Below are positions 18,720-27,734 of a DNA stretch of 64,000 bases, piece by piece. A program made the position numbers and the translations under genes. Below the pieces are notes generated by a model. It was given only the letters and a program-made list of their open reading frames with translations. It had not been told where the DNA came from and searched no databases. Positions within the stretch are counted from its first letter, which is position 1. Each line of letters starts with the position of its first letter. Source of the DNA: an uncultured Pelagibacteraceae bacterium (lineage in GTDB: Bacteria > Pseudomonadota > Alphaproteobacteria > Pelagibacterales > Pelagibacteraceae); the NCBI GenBank assembly GCA_902541515.1, contig CACBRD010000002.1, forward strand, positions 1 through 64,000, given 5' to 3'.

Positions 18720-19835
18720 ATGGATAAAAATAAAGTCATTGTAAATAGTTGGAATGAATGGGATCCATTAAAACATGTAATTGTCGGAAGAGCAGATGGT
18801 GTATGTATTCCAGCCCCTGAACCAGCACTTGATGCTAAAGTTCCTGAGGACTCTGATATGAAAGGTAAATTTGGTCCAAGAACAAAAGACACAATAGATA
18901 AAGCTAATCAATTGTTAAATGATTTTTCAGAAATGTTATCCAAACGTGGTATAAAAGTAGATAGACCAACACCAATTGATTTTAATCAAAATATTTCAAC
19001 TCCTGACTGGAAAGTTGAAACTATGTTTGGTTGTATGCCTCCAAGAGATGTTTTACTGACTGTGGGCAATGAAATTTTAGAAGCTACTATGAGTTATAGA
19101 TGCAGATGGTTTGAATATCTTTGCTATCGACCTCTTTTAAAAGAATATTATAATTCAGACCCGAACATGAGACATGAGTCGGCTCCTAAACCAAGATTGA
19201 CTGATGCAGATTATAGAGAAGATTATTTGTCTGACAAAATAGGTATTGAAAAAAGATTAAAGTGGACTGAAGATAAATTTTTTGTAACAACTGAGGAAGA
19301 ACCTTTATTTGATGCAGCAGATATACTACGATTTGGAAAAGACTTAATTGTACAGCATGGTTTCACCACAAATTTAAAAGGTATTGATTGGTTAAAAAGA
19401 CATTTTAAAGATCATAGAATTCATGCAGTAAACTTTCCAGGTGACCCATATCCAATACATATAGATGCAACCTTTACTCCTATAAAAGAAGGATTGATTA
19501 TAAACAATCCCCAAAGAAAATTACCTAAAGACCAAAGAAAGTTATTTGAAAATAACGGATGGGAAATAATTGATGCTGCTCAACCAGCTCATAATGAGCC
19601 ACCACCACTTTGTTATTCATCTGTTTGGCTTTCAATGAATGTTTTAGTGTTAGATCCTAAAACAGTTTGTGTTGAAAAAAGTGAAAAATATCAGGCAGAA
19701 CAATTAGACAAGTTAGGTATGGAGGTAATTCCAGTAGATTTAAGAGATGCTTATGCTTTTGGAGGTGGACTTCATTGTTGTACCGCCGACGTTTATAGAG
19801 AAGGGGAAATCAAAGATTATTTTCCAAAACAATAA
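18720..19835 (+). CDS. Glycine amidinotransferase (AGAT)-like protein
   Basis: NSWNEWDPLKHVIVGRADG, FDAADILRFGKDL, PIHIDATFTPIKEGLIINNP, YAFGGGLHCCTADV: catalytic His/Asp/Cys of the amidinotransferase family. Confidence 0.9.
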   Translation: MDKNKVIVNSWNEWDPLKHVIVGRADGVCIPAPEPALDAKVPEDSDMKGKFGPRTKDTIDKANQLLNDFSEMLSKRGIKVDRPTPIDFNQNISTPDWKVETMFGCMPPRDVLLTVGNEILEATMSYRCRWFEYLCYRPLLKEYYNSDPNMRHESAPKPRLTDADYREDYLSDKIGIEKRLKWTEDKFFVTTEEEPLFDAADILRFGKDLIVQHGFTTNLKGIDWLKRHFKDHRIHAVNFPGDPYPIHIDATFTPIKEGLIINNPQRKLPKDQRKLFENNGWEIIDAAQPAHNEPPPLCYSSVWLSMNVLVLDPKTVCVEKSEKYQAEQLDKLGMEVIPVDLRDAYAFGGGLHCCTADVYREGEIKDYFPKQ

Positions 19836-19842
19836 AAAAAGA

Positions 19843-20574
19843 TTAATTTTCTTTAGATTTATCTATATTAAAATTCTCTAATCCACTTGATGAACTTTTA
19901 AGATTTTTGTCAATTTCATCAAATCTTGCTCTTTTTTCTATTTCTTTTTGAATAAGTCTTTGTTCACGTCTAATTTCTTCTTGTTCTTTTTGCTTTTGTT
20001 CTCTATCAAATTTTTCTTCCCACTCTCTTATTTTGATAAACTCAGCTTCTTTTTGTCTATCTTCCTCTTCTTTCAATATTTTTAACTCTCTATTTTTACG
20101 TCTTTGCTCTTTTAATTCTTTATTTTTTTGCTCATCTTCTCTTACTTTTAAATCAATATCTTTTCTATTTTGCTCTTCTTCCCTAGTTTTTAATTGTTTT
20201 TCTTTTTCTCTTAATTCTTTTGCAACGAGTATTAACTCCTCATCTTTTTTTGTAAGTCTTTCACTTTCAATTTTTTGTTGATCTTCTTTAGACCTAATTT
20301 CTTTTTCCCTTATCCTTAGCTCATCTTCATTTGAGCGGATTTTACTACTTTCTTTATTGAGCCTATCCTCCCAAAGTTTCAATTCTTTCTTTTCCTTTTG
20401 ATAAGAATTTCTTTCCTCAAGTTTTTGTAATTTAATAGCTTTGATTTTTTCTTGTTCTTTTTTTTTCTTATAATTAGATAATGCATTACTTAAAGAACTT
20501 GTTGTTAACGTTGCTATTTTAGCAAGTCCGTTAGTTTTTTTTTTTATTTTTGTTTTCTTTTTTTTTAATGGCAT
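19843..20574 (-). CDS. Hypothetical Lys/Glu-rich coiled-coil protein
   Basis: 243 aa; basic N-terminus MPLKKKKTKIKKKT followed by a long charged helix with repetitive REKE/KEDEQ patterns. Confidence 0.75.
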   Translation of the reverse strand: MPLKKKKTKIKKKTNGLAKIATLTTSSLSNALSNYKKKKEQEKIKAIKLQKLEERNSYQKEKKELKLWEDRLNKESSKIRSNEDELRIREKEIRSKEDQQKIESERLTKKDEELILVAKELREKEKQLKTREEEQNRKDIDLKVREDEQKNKELKEQRRKNRELKILKEEEDRQKEAEFIKIREWEEKFDREQKQKEQEEIRREQRLIQKEIEKRARFDEIDKNLKSSSSGLENFNIDKSKEN

Positions 20575-20682
20575 TTTTTAATTTTTATTTATTTCACTAG
20601 ATAAATGAAAATTATTCAATAAGATTCTTAAAAAAATCTATGTAGTCCGACTAAAATGAGTTACAACCTGAAAGGGATATAT

Positions 20683-22038
20683 TTAGTATGTCACTTCCTT
20701 TTTTTGATCTTCGTTCTCGTCTTTTTTATATTTTACACCTTTCCTTTCTAAAATTTCTTTAACTTTTTCTGAATATGGTTCTTCTATGTGTTCAGTAGTA
20801 GGATTGAGTTCAATACCTGCAGGAGTAATGGTCTGTGGCATGGCAACGAACTGAGAGTCTGGATTTTCAACAGTTTTTCTTACTTTCATTCTATATATTC
20901 CAAAAAATCCTATGAAAGAGTGAAAAATAAAGAGAAATACAAAAAAACCATTTGGTCCAACCAAATCCATAAATATTGAACAAAGAAATGGCCCGCTCAT
21001 TGCACCTAATCCAAAGGCAAATTGCAACCCTGCTCCAGCTGCAACAAATTTTTCTTTTGAGATATAATCATTTGTGTGTGCCAGGATCAAAGAAAACATT
21101 GGTAAACTACAAAATGAAAAAAGAATAAAGAAAAAATAAAACCATGTTTTACTAGTTGCAAGACCACCTGGCAGATACATTTGTCTTGAAACAAATATTG
21201 CAATTATTGCGAATATTGCTGCTCCAAATGTTGAAAACACAATTACTCTTCTTCTATCGTAAATATCTGAAATTTTACCAACTGGAAATTGGGCTACTGC
21301 ACCTGAAATTGCTAGCAAGAAAGTTACAATTGATATTTCTAAAATAGTGAAGTTCATGGAGGTAGCATAAACTGCTAGCAATGTGAATAAAGCAGATTGT
21401 ATTGTTCCATAAAAAAGAGAGCTCACCATACCAAAAGGTGAAGCTTCATATAATTCTCTCATATTCATGGCTTGTATTTTTTTAAAATTTGGTGGTTTTT
21501 TTTTAGTTAGTAAAATAGGTATTAAAGCAGCAGAAGTAATTACTGAAACTAATATAAATGGTTGAAAGTTTTTAGGACTACTAAAGTTAAGTAAAAACAT
21601 ACCAATACCCATGGTTCCATAAAGTATGACCATATAAATAGAAAGCACGCTGCCTCTATTTTTATTACTTGATCTGTCATTTAACCAACTTTCTGCAACT
21701 GTATAAATGCAGACCATGCTTACACCTGTAAGTATTCTTAATAAAAACCATATGAATGGATGAATTATAACTGAGTGAATTAAAACAACTAATGAAGCTA
21801 AAGATGCAAAAGCTGCAAAAACTCTTATGTGACCAACTCTCGAAATTATATTTGGAATAGTTGCGGCACCAATAAAGTAACCTACAAAATAACCAGACAT
21901 CATAAATCCAGTTGAAGTAAGGCTAAATTCTTCTTGGACCGCTCTTACTCCAAGTAGAGAGCCTTGGAATCCATAAGCCATCATGATGAAGCCCATTCCC
22001 AAAAATAATGCCCAGGAGTTTTTTAAAACTTTATTCAT
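20683..22038 (-). CDS. MFS transporter
   Basis: 12-TM pattern with FPVGKISDIYDRRRVIVFSTFGAA motif. Confidence 0.88.
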   Translation of the reverse strand: MNKVLKNSWALFLGMGFIMMAYGFQGSLLGVRAVQEEFSLTSTGFMMSGYFVGYFIGAATIPNIISRVGHIRVFAAFASLASLVVLIHSVIIHPFIWFLLRILTGVSMVCIYTVAESWLNDRSSNKNRGSVLSIYMVILYGTMGIGMFLLNFSSPKNFQPFILVSVITSAALIPILLTKKKPPNFKKIQAMNMRELYEASPFGMVSSLFYGTIQSALFTLLAVYATSMNFTILEISIVTFLLAISGAVAQFPVGKISDIYDRRRVIVFSTFGAAIFAIIAIFVSRQMYLPGGLATSKTWFYFFFILFSFCSLPMFSLILAHTNDYISKEKFVAAGAGLQFAFGLGAMSGPFLCSIFMDLVGPNGFFVFLFIFHSFIGFFGIYRMKVRKTVENPDSQFVAMPQTITPAGIELNPTTEHIEEPYSEKVKEILERKGVKYKKDENEDQKKEVTY

Positions 22039-22096
22039 AAAAATTGAGGTAATTATTCGCGATGTATTATTAAATCAAGTCTTAATTGTGACGAGC

Positions 22097-22957
22097 TTAA
22101 GAATTTTTGAGTTTTAAGTACGAGTGAATTGCGATGGTGGTAATTATAATCAGACCACCCTGAAGTGTTTCTAAACTAGGCTGTTCTTTTATGACTAACC
22201 AAACCCAAATTGGACCAATTATAGTCTCCAGCAGAAAAAAAAGATTAACTTCTGCAGCAGGTATAAACCTTGGAGCAATGGTAACTAAAACAAAAGGTAT
22301 TGCTACACATAAAATACACATCAACGGAACAATCAAAAGATCTTTACCAACTAATGCAAAACTTTCGATAAAAAGTAATGCAAAAGTTGCTACAAATAAT
22401 TTGCCAACTACCGCAGCAGGAACTAAATTTTTATTTTTAGCAGATCTGATAATAACTGCTCCAACCGCTAAACCAATTGCGGTGACAAATCCCAAAACAT
22501 CCCCATAAAAATTACCTAACTTCAAAGAGTCGTAGAAGATATATATTATTGCTAAAAAAGTAATTATTATAGAGGTCCAAGTTTTTTTATCAGGTGGTTC
22601 TTTTAAAAATATAGCTCCAAGAATAGCTGATAACATTGGAGCAGTTGCAATCATAACTAAGGTATTGGCAACGTTTGTATTTTGAATAGAGACAACAAAA
22701 GTTATATTGGTTACACTGAATGTAATTACATAAAATATTCCATGATAACCACTAGTGAAAAGAATTTTAAAGAAATTTAACTTATAAATGATTAACATAC
22801 CTATCAAAACTGTCATAAAAGGAATAATTCCCCTATAAAAAACTAAACCCCAAGTATCTACATTTGAAAGCCTTATGAATAGTGAGTCTGGTGTAATAAA
22901 CATTACAGCAACAAAAGCCAGTAAGGATCCCTTTTGTTGGTCTGTAAGATTTTTCAC
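22097..22957 (-). CDS. EamA/DMT family permease
   Basis: EamA-like repeats (NTNVANTLVMIATAPMLSAILGAIFLKEPP; LLETIIGPIWVWLVIKEQPS). Confidence 0.85.
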   Translation of the reverse strand: MKNLTDQQKGSLLAFVAVMFITPDSLFIRLSNVDTWGLVFYRGIIPFMTVLIGMLIIYKLNFFKILFTSGYHGIFYVITFSVTNITFVVSIQNTNVANTLVMIATAPMLSAILGAIFLKEPPDKKTWTSIIITFLAIIYIFYDSLKLGNFYGDVLGFVTAIGLAVGAVIIRSAKNKNLVPAAVVGKLFVATFALLFIESFALVGKDLLIVPLMCILCVAIPFVLVTIAPRFIPAAEVNLFFLLETIIGPIWVWLVIKEQPSLETLQGGLIIITTIAIHSYLKLKNS

Positions 22958-23880
22958 GCTTTTAATTCTTTCCAGAAAGTTGAGGCTAAATTTATTTTTG
23001 AAAGATCGTAGAAAGTTTTTAATCCGGTAGGTGATGTAACATTTATGTCACCATTGAGTTGCTCATCTATAAAGTCAATCCCAGCAAAGAAAATTTTATC
23101 TTTTTTTAAATCTTTACTAATCAATTTTGATATTTTCATTTCTTTATTAGTTAATTTTACATTTATTGGTTTTGCACCTTTGCTTAAATTACTTAAAAAT
23201 GAGCCTTTTTTTGGAATTCTTGATATTGCGCCACAAACTTTACCATTTATCAAAAAAACTCTCTTATCTCCTTCTTTGATCTTAGGTAAATATTTTTGAC
23301 ACATAATATGATTGTGTTTTTTAATAAATTTTTGAAAAAATTTTAGATTAAACTTGATCAATAAATATATATTGTTTCCACTATAGCTATTGATGGGTTT
23401 TACTATCACCTTTTTATGTTTTTTAAAAAACTTTCTAATTTCATCAATATTTTGTGAAAAAATAGTATCAGGCATAAATTTTTGATATTTTGTGGAAAAA
23501 AGTTTTTCAGATACATTTCTTATTGATGTTGGATCATTAATAACTTTAACCCTTTTTTTTATTTTATCTAAAATAAGAGTTGAACAAATATATTCTAAAT
23601 TGAATGGTGGATCTTGGCGAATAAGTAAATATTTACACTTAACTAGCTCTAGTTTTTGTTTTTTTAAGATTTCAAAAAACTTTTTTTTTCTATAATCAAA
23701 TTTGACGAAGAATCCTTTAGCAATTACTTTAAAATTAATGATAGATAAATCTTTTGGATCATAATAGAAAATTTTGTAATTTTTCTTTTGTATTTCATGA
23801 GCTAAAAAAATACTGGTATCGGTTAAAGGGTTAAGTTTAGAAGGATGATTTCCCTGGATAGCGATAATTTTATTTGTCAT
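22954..23880 (-). CDS. gshB: Glutathione synthetase
   Basis: ATP-grasp architecture: LIRQDPPFNLEYICSTLILDKI, VIVKPINSYSGNNIYLL, GDKRVFLINGKVCGAISRIPKKG, NVTSPTGL; overlaps gshA. Confidence 0.92.
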   Translation of the reverse strand: MTNKIIAIQGNHPSKLNPLTDTSIFLAHEIQKKNYKIFYYDPKDLSIINFKVIAKGFFVKFDYRKKKFFEILKKQKLELVKCKYLLIRQDPPFNLEYICSTLILDKIKKRVKVINDPTSIRNVSEKLFSTKYQKFMPDTIFSQNIDEIRKFFKKHKKVIVKPINSYSGNNIYLLIKFNLKFFQKFIKKHNHIMCQKYLPKIKEGDKRVFLINGKVCGAISRIPKKGSFLSNLSKGAKPINVKLTNKEMKISKLISKDLKKDKIFFAGIDFIDEQLNGDINVTSPTGLKTFYDLSKINLASTFWKELKA

Positions 23881-25165
23881 ATAATTCAGTTAAATCTTCA
23901 TCTTTAGAAAATTTAATAATCATATGATGTGCATTTGTAGTTTTATTATCAATCACTTTTTGTAAATGATTTAAAAATATGGTCTCATTTTTTCCACTTT
24001 TATTGACTATATCTCTCTTTTCTAATCCCTTTTTAGATAAATCTAATAATTCTGAAGACCAATAAAGCAGGTCTTTACCCATAAGCTGGGTATTAAAACC
24101 TTTTTGTGGCGCTTCTAAATATGCATTTATAATTTTATCTTTATCCCAACTAGAAATTAATTCATAAACTTCATCTAAATTTCCATATAACATTCCAACG
24201 TTAAATGCTGGACCTGCACATAGACAATCCCAACCACAAGTATCCATCGATCTTAACTCAATATATTTTTTAAGTCTATTCTCCGTAAAAATTGTGCTTA
24301 AATGAATTGATAAATCATTCTCATCTGGCAGGCGATTATTTATTTCTTTAATATTTCCTGACATGAAATCACTAAAATTGTATTTTATACCTGAAAAATA
24401 ATTTTCTTTTTGTTGTATAAATAGAACTGGAAAATTAATCACAAAATCTGCATATTTTTCAAAATCAAAGTTTTCTAGGAACAATTTAGGCAAACCACCT
24501 CGAGAAGTATTTTGCCATACTTTTGATCTGTACGATAAATAATTACTTTTTTTCTTCTCAACTATTGATGAATTAGCAAATAAAGCAATTGAAATAGGTA
24601 CCAGAGAATTAACTATCTTAAATTTTTTTTTAAAATCTTCTTCTGAGCAGTAATCTAAGTTTAACTGTGTTCCACAGGTTCGATACATCATATCAAGACT
24701 TAATTCTCCCCCTAAAGGCATATCATTTGTCATTAGTTTGTATCTTTTTTTAGGGTTATTGGGGATCTCATCTAATTTTGATATTGGATCGAAACCTGCA
24801 CTTACAATTTTAATATTGAGTTTTTTTGTGACCTGTTTTAATTCAAACAAGTAATCATAAGACTCTGCACATGCTTCATGAATATTAGAAAGTTTATCAC
24901 CAGATAATTCAATTTGATTACCTGGCTCAAGAGTAATATTTTTACCACCCTTATTTAAAGCAATAATATTGTCGTTTTCTAATACAGGATTCCATCCAAA
25001 TTCAACTAGAGCTGAGAACATCTCCTTTATTTTTTGATAATCAATTCTCTTATTATTTTGGCTATTAAATAGAAATTTCTCATGTTCGATACCAATTTTA
25101 AATTCTTTTTTGTTTTTAATTCCAGACTTGAAATATTCAATTACTTGCTCTTTTTTTGTAATCAT
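23870..25165 (-). CDS. gshA: Glutamate-cysteine ligase, plant/alphaproteobacterial type
   Basis: FKIGIEHEKFLFN, LEPGNQIELSGDKL, MMYRTCGTQLNLDYCSEEDF, IELRSMDTCGWDCLCAGPAF. Confidence 0.93.
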   Translation of the reverse strand: MITKKEQVIEYFKSGIKNKKEFKIGIEHEKFLFNSQNNKRIDYQKIKEMFSALVEFGWNPVLENDNIIALNKGGKNITLEPGNQIELSGDKLSNIHEACAESYDYLFELKQVTKKLNIKIVSAGFDPISKLDEIPNNPKKRYKLMTNDMPLGGELSLDMMYRTCGTQLNLDYCSEEDFKKKFKIVNSLVPISIALFANSSIVEKKKSNYLSYRSKVWQNTSRGGLPKLFLENFDFEKYADFVINFPVLFIQQKENYFSGIKYNFSDFMSGNIKEINNRLPDENDLSIHLSTIFTENRLKKYIELRSMDTCGWDCLCAGPAFNVGMLYGNLDEVYELISSWDKDKIINAYLEAPQKGFNTQLMGKDLLYWSSELLDLSKKGLEKRDIVNKSGKNETIFLNHLQKVIDNKTTNAHHMIIKFSKDEDLTELYDK

Positions 25166-25182
25166 AGATATAAATTTTATTT

Positions 25183-25749
25183 TTAAATATTCTTTAGAGA
25201 AGAGTATGGTTTTCTAGAAAAAATTTTTTTTACAATTGGTTTGAAAAACTCTAAAGGTAAAGACTCATATTTAGGATCGAAAGAATTTTGATCATATTTT
25301 TCACAAAAATCTACTGTATTTTGAAAATATTTATGATTTTTATATTTGTCCCTTCTGTTCTTATCACCACCTAAATGATGCGCATAATAATACATTTGAA
25401 ATTCTCCATGCTTTTCAATTATCCAATGAGTTTTTTCTGATACATAGGGCTTTAAAATTGAAGCAGCGTACTCAGAATGATTCATGGGTGCCAATTCATC
25501 CCCGATGTCGTGCAACAGACAAGCTACAACCATCTCCTCACTTTCACCATTTCTATGAGCTCTCGTGGCGCTTTGAAGTGAATGTTCCAGTCTTGATACT
25601 TGATACCCTTCTAAAGTTTCTGTTAGTCCAGACAAAAATTTTAATACTCTATCAGCAGTTTTACTAGCAAAATCTTTCTCATGTTTATCTAAAAAAAGAT
25701 AATCTTCTTTAGTACCATTTTTCATTTCAGTAAAACTTACTTTTTTCAT
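25183..25749 (-). CDS. HD-domain protein, PhnZ/TmpB-like (candidate diiron oxygenase fold)
   Basis: SRLEHSLQSATRAHRNGESEEMVVACLLHDIGDELAPMNHSEYAASIL...IIEKHGEFQ: H...HD...H...H...D pattern. Confidence 0.75.
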   Translation of the reverse strand: MKKVSFTEMKNGTKEDYLFLDKHEKDFASKTADRVLKFLSGLTETLEGYQVSRLEHSLQSATRAHRNGESEEMVVACLLHDIGDELAPMNHSEYAASILKPYVSEKTHWIIEKHGEFQMYYYAHHLGGDKNRRDKYKNHKYFQNTVDFCEKYDQNSFDPKYESLPLEFFKPIVKKIFSRKPYSSLKNI

Positions 25750-27231
25750 TTAATTATTTGATGCAGTATTTAACAATGATAATTGTGTGATTTTACTATC
25801 ACCAAGTTCATCGATTGGTTTAACAGGATATTCCCCGGTAAAATAATGATCAGTCAATTGAGGATAACTCTCATTTCTTCCATTAAAACCAATTGCGCGA
25901 TACATTCCATTCACTGACAAAAATTTTAATGATTTTGCACCTATATACTCACAGATTTCTGAGTTACTTTTGTTTGCCGCAAGCAATTCTTTTTTAGTTG
26001 GAGTGTCAACTCCGTAAAAATCAGGAAATTTTATTTCCGGACAAGCAATTCTAACATGAACTTCTTTTGCGCCAGCGTCATAAAGCATTTTAACTATTTT
26101 ATGAGAAGTTGTACCTCTTACTAGTGAGTCGTCTACTAAAATTATCTTTTTGTCTTGAATAGTTGATTGATTAGCATTTAATTTTAATTTAACGCCTAAA
26201 CTTCTAATTTTTTGACTTGGTTCAATGAAAGTTCTTCCAACATAATGATTTCTGACTAAACCAAGCTCAAATTTTACATTTAATGATTGTGCAAAACCTA
26301 AAGCTGCTGCATTTCCAGAATCTGGCACTGGCACAACAATATCAGCATCTATATCATTTTCTTTTGCAAGTTCTGAACCAAGGTTTTTTCTATGTTCATA
26401 TGCAGTTTTTCCGTCAAGCATACTATCTGGTCTTGCAAAATAAATATATTCAAAAACACAAGGCCTAACTTTTCTTGGTGGAAATGGTTTAATACTTTTT
26501 AATTCGTTATTTTCGATTAAAACAATCTCACCATTTTCAACTTCTCGTATGAATTTTGCACCAATTATATCTAAAGCACACGTTTCAGATGCTAGAACAT
26601 AGCTATTTTTTAATTTTCCAATTACCAAAGGCCTAATACCGAACGGATCCCTTACTCCCACTAATGAAGTTTGGGTTAACATTACTAAAGCGTATCCCCC
26701 TTGTATTTGAAAAATTGCATCAACAATTTTATCTATAGTTTTAGTTCGTTTTGACTTTGCAATTAGTTGAACTATTGTTTCTGTGTCAGATGTTGTGTAG
26801 AAAATTGCACCTTCATCAACCAATTTTTTTCTTAAAGAAATAGAATTGGTTAAATTTCCATTATGAGCTAAGCCGATTCCTCCAGCATTAGTATCAGCAA
26901 AGAAAGGCTGAATATTTCTAAGAGTATTCTCTCCTGTTGTGCTATATCTATTATGTCCAATAGCATAATCTCCTTGAAGTTTTTTTAATATTTTTTCTTT
27001 ATTAAAATTATCACCTACTAAACCAAATCTTTTTTCAGAAAAATACTGTTTACCATCAAAGGTAACAATACCACATCCCTCCTGACCTCTATGTTGAAGT
27101 GCATGAAGTCCTAAGGCGGTTAGTGCAGAGGCATCCTTGGTATTACTTATTCCGAATATACCACACTCTTCCTTGAGTTTAGGGTCAAATATTTTCAATT
27201 TTCTCTTTAGATTTTTGATATGTTTTTTCAT
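25750..27231 (-). CDS. purF: Amidophosphoribosyltransferase
   Basis: EECGIFGI N-terminal nucleophile Cys, LQHRGQEGCGI, RYSTTG, VDDSLVRGTTSHKIV PRPP motif. Confidence 0.97.
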   Translation of the reverse strand: MKKHIKNLKRKLKIFDPKLKEECGIFGISNTKDASALTALGLHALQHRGQEGCGIVTFDGKQYFSEKRFGLVGDNFNKEKILKKLQGDYAIGHNRYSTTGENTLRNIQPFFADTNAGGIGLAHNGNLTNSISLRKKLVDEGAIFYTTSDTETIVQLIAKSKRTKTIDKIVDAIFQIQGGYALVMLTQTSLVGVRDPFGIRPLVIGKLKNSYVLASETCALDIIGAKFIREVENGEIVLIENNELKSIKPFPPRKVRPCVFEYIYFARPDSMLDGKTAYEHRKNLGSELAKENDIDADIVVPVPDSGNAAALGFAQSLNVKFELGLVRNHYVGRTFIEPSQKIRSLGVKLKLNANQSTIQDKKIILVDDSLVRGTTSHKIVKMLYDAGAKEVHVRIACPEIKFPDFYGVDTPTKKELLAANKSNSEICEYIGAKSLKFLSVNGMYRAIGFNGRNESYPQLTDHYFTGEYPVKPIDELGDSKITQLSLLNTASNN

Positions 27232-27730
27232 CAGGAAATTTTTCTAATAAATAATTACTACCTTTTTCTAAATATGGAAAGATTAATGATTTACTTAAAT
27301 TTACTGGCCATTTATCGTGATTATATACAATGTGTACACCTGAAAAGATACATACAGAGATAATATAAGCTTTGATAAATCCAAAAAAGAATCCAAACAT
27401 TGTATCTATACTTCCAAGGCCAGTGAATCGGACAGCTTTTCGTATACCTCTGTTAATCATTAAAATTAAAAATATAACAATTACAAATATCGTAACTCCT
27501 AAAATTACATCTAGAACATACTCGTTATCAATTATGCCCTTCAAATAAGGTTTTGCTCTAGGGAATATTATCAATGTAATTATGTAGGCTAGAAACCATT
27601 TAGCCATTGACAGAATACTTAAAACAAAACCTTTTTTATAACATCCAATTAATGTAAAAATTGTAATAATTAAATATATAATATCTAAAAAATTTGTTGT
27701 TTTATAAAAATCTACAACAAAATCTTGCAT
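27185..27730 (-). CDS. cvpA: CvpA family protein
   Basis: Four-TM CvpA domain (GCYKKGFVLSILSMAKWFLAYI); immediately upstream of purF. Confidence 0.85.
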   Translation of the reverse strand: MQDFVVDFYKTTNFLDIIYLIITIFTLIGCYKKGFVLSILSMAKWFLAYIITLIIFPRAKPYLKGIIDNEYVLDVILGVTIFVIVIFLILMINRGIRKAVRFTGLGSIDTMFGFFFGFIKAYIISVCIFSGVHIVYNHDKWPVNLSKSLIFPYLEKGSNYLLEKFPDEKTYQKSKEKIENI

Positions 27731-27734
27731 CTAG

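Noticed and set aside
20575-20682. Intergenic region between coiled-coil gene and MFS gene as a small-RNA candidate
   Set aside because: Only a weak agatt/aatct hairpin; no recognisable promoter-terminator pair.
27185-27231. 47-nt overlap between cvpA and purF as an unusual overlapping gene
   Set aside because: purF may start at an in-frame TTG near 27198, closer to the nucleophile Cys, which would shrink the overlap; start cannot be settled from sequence alone.
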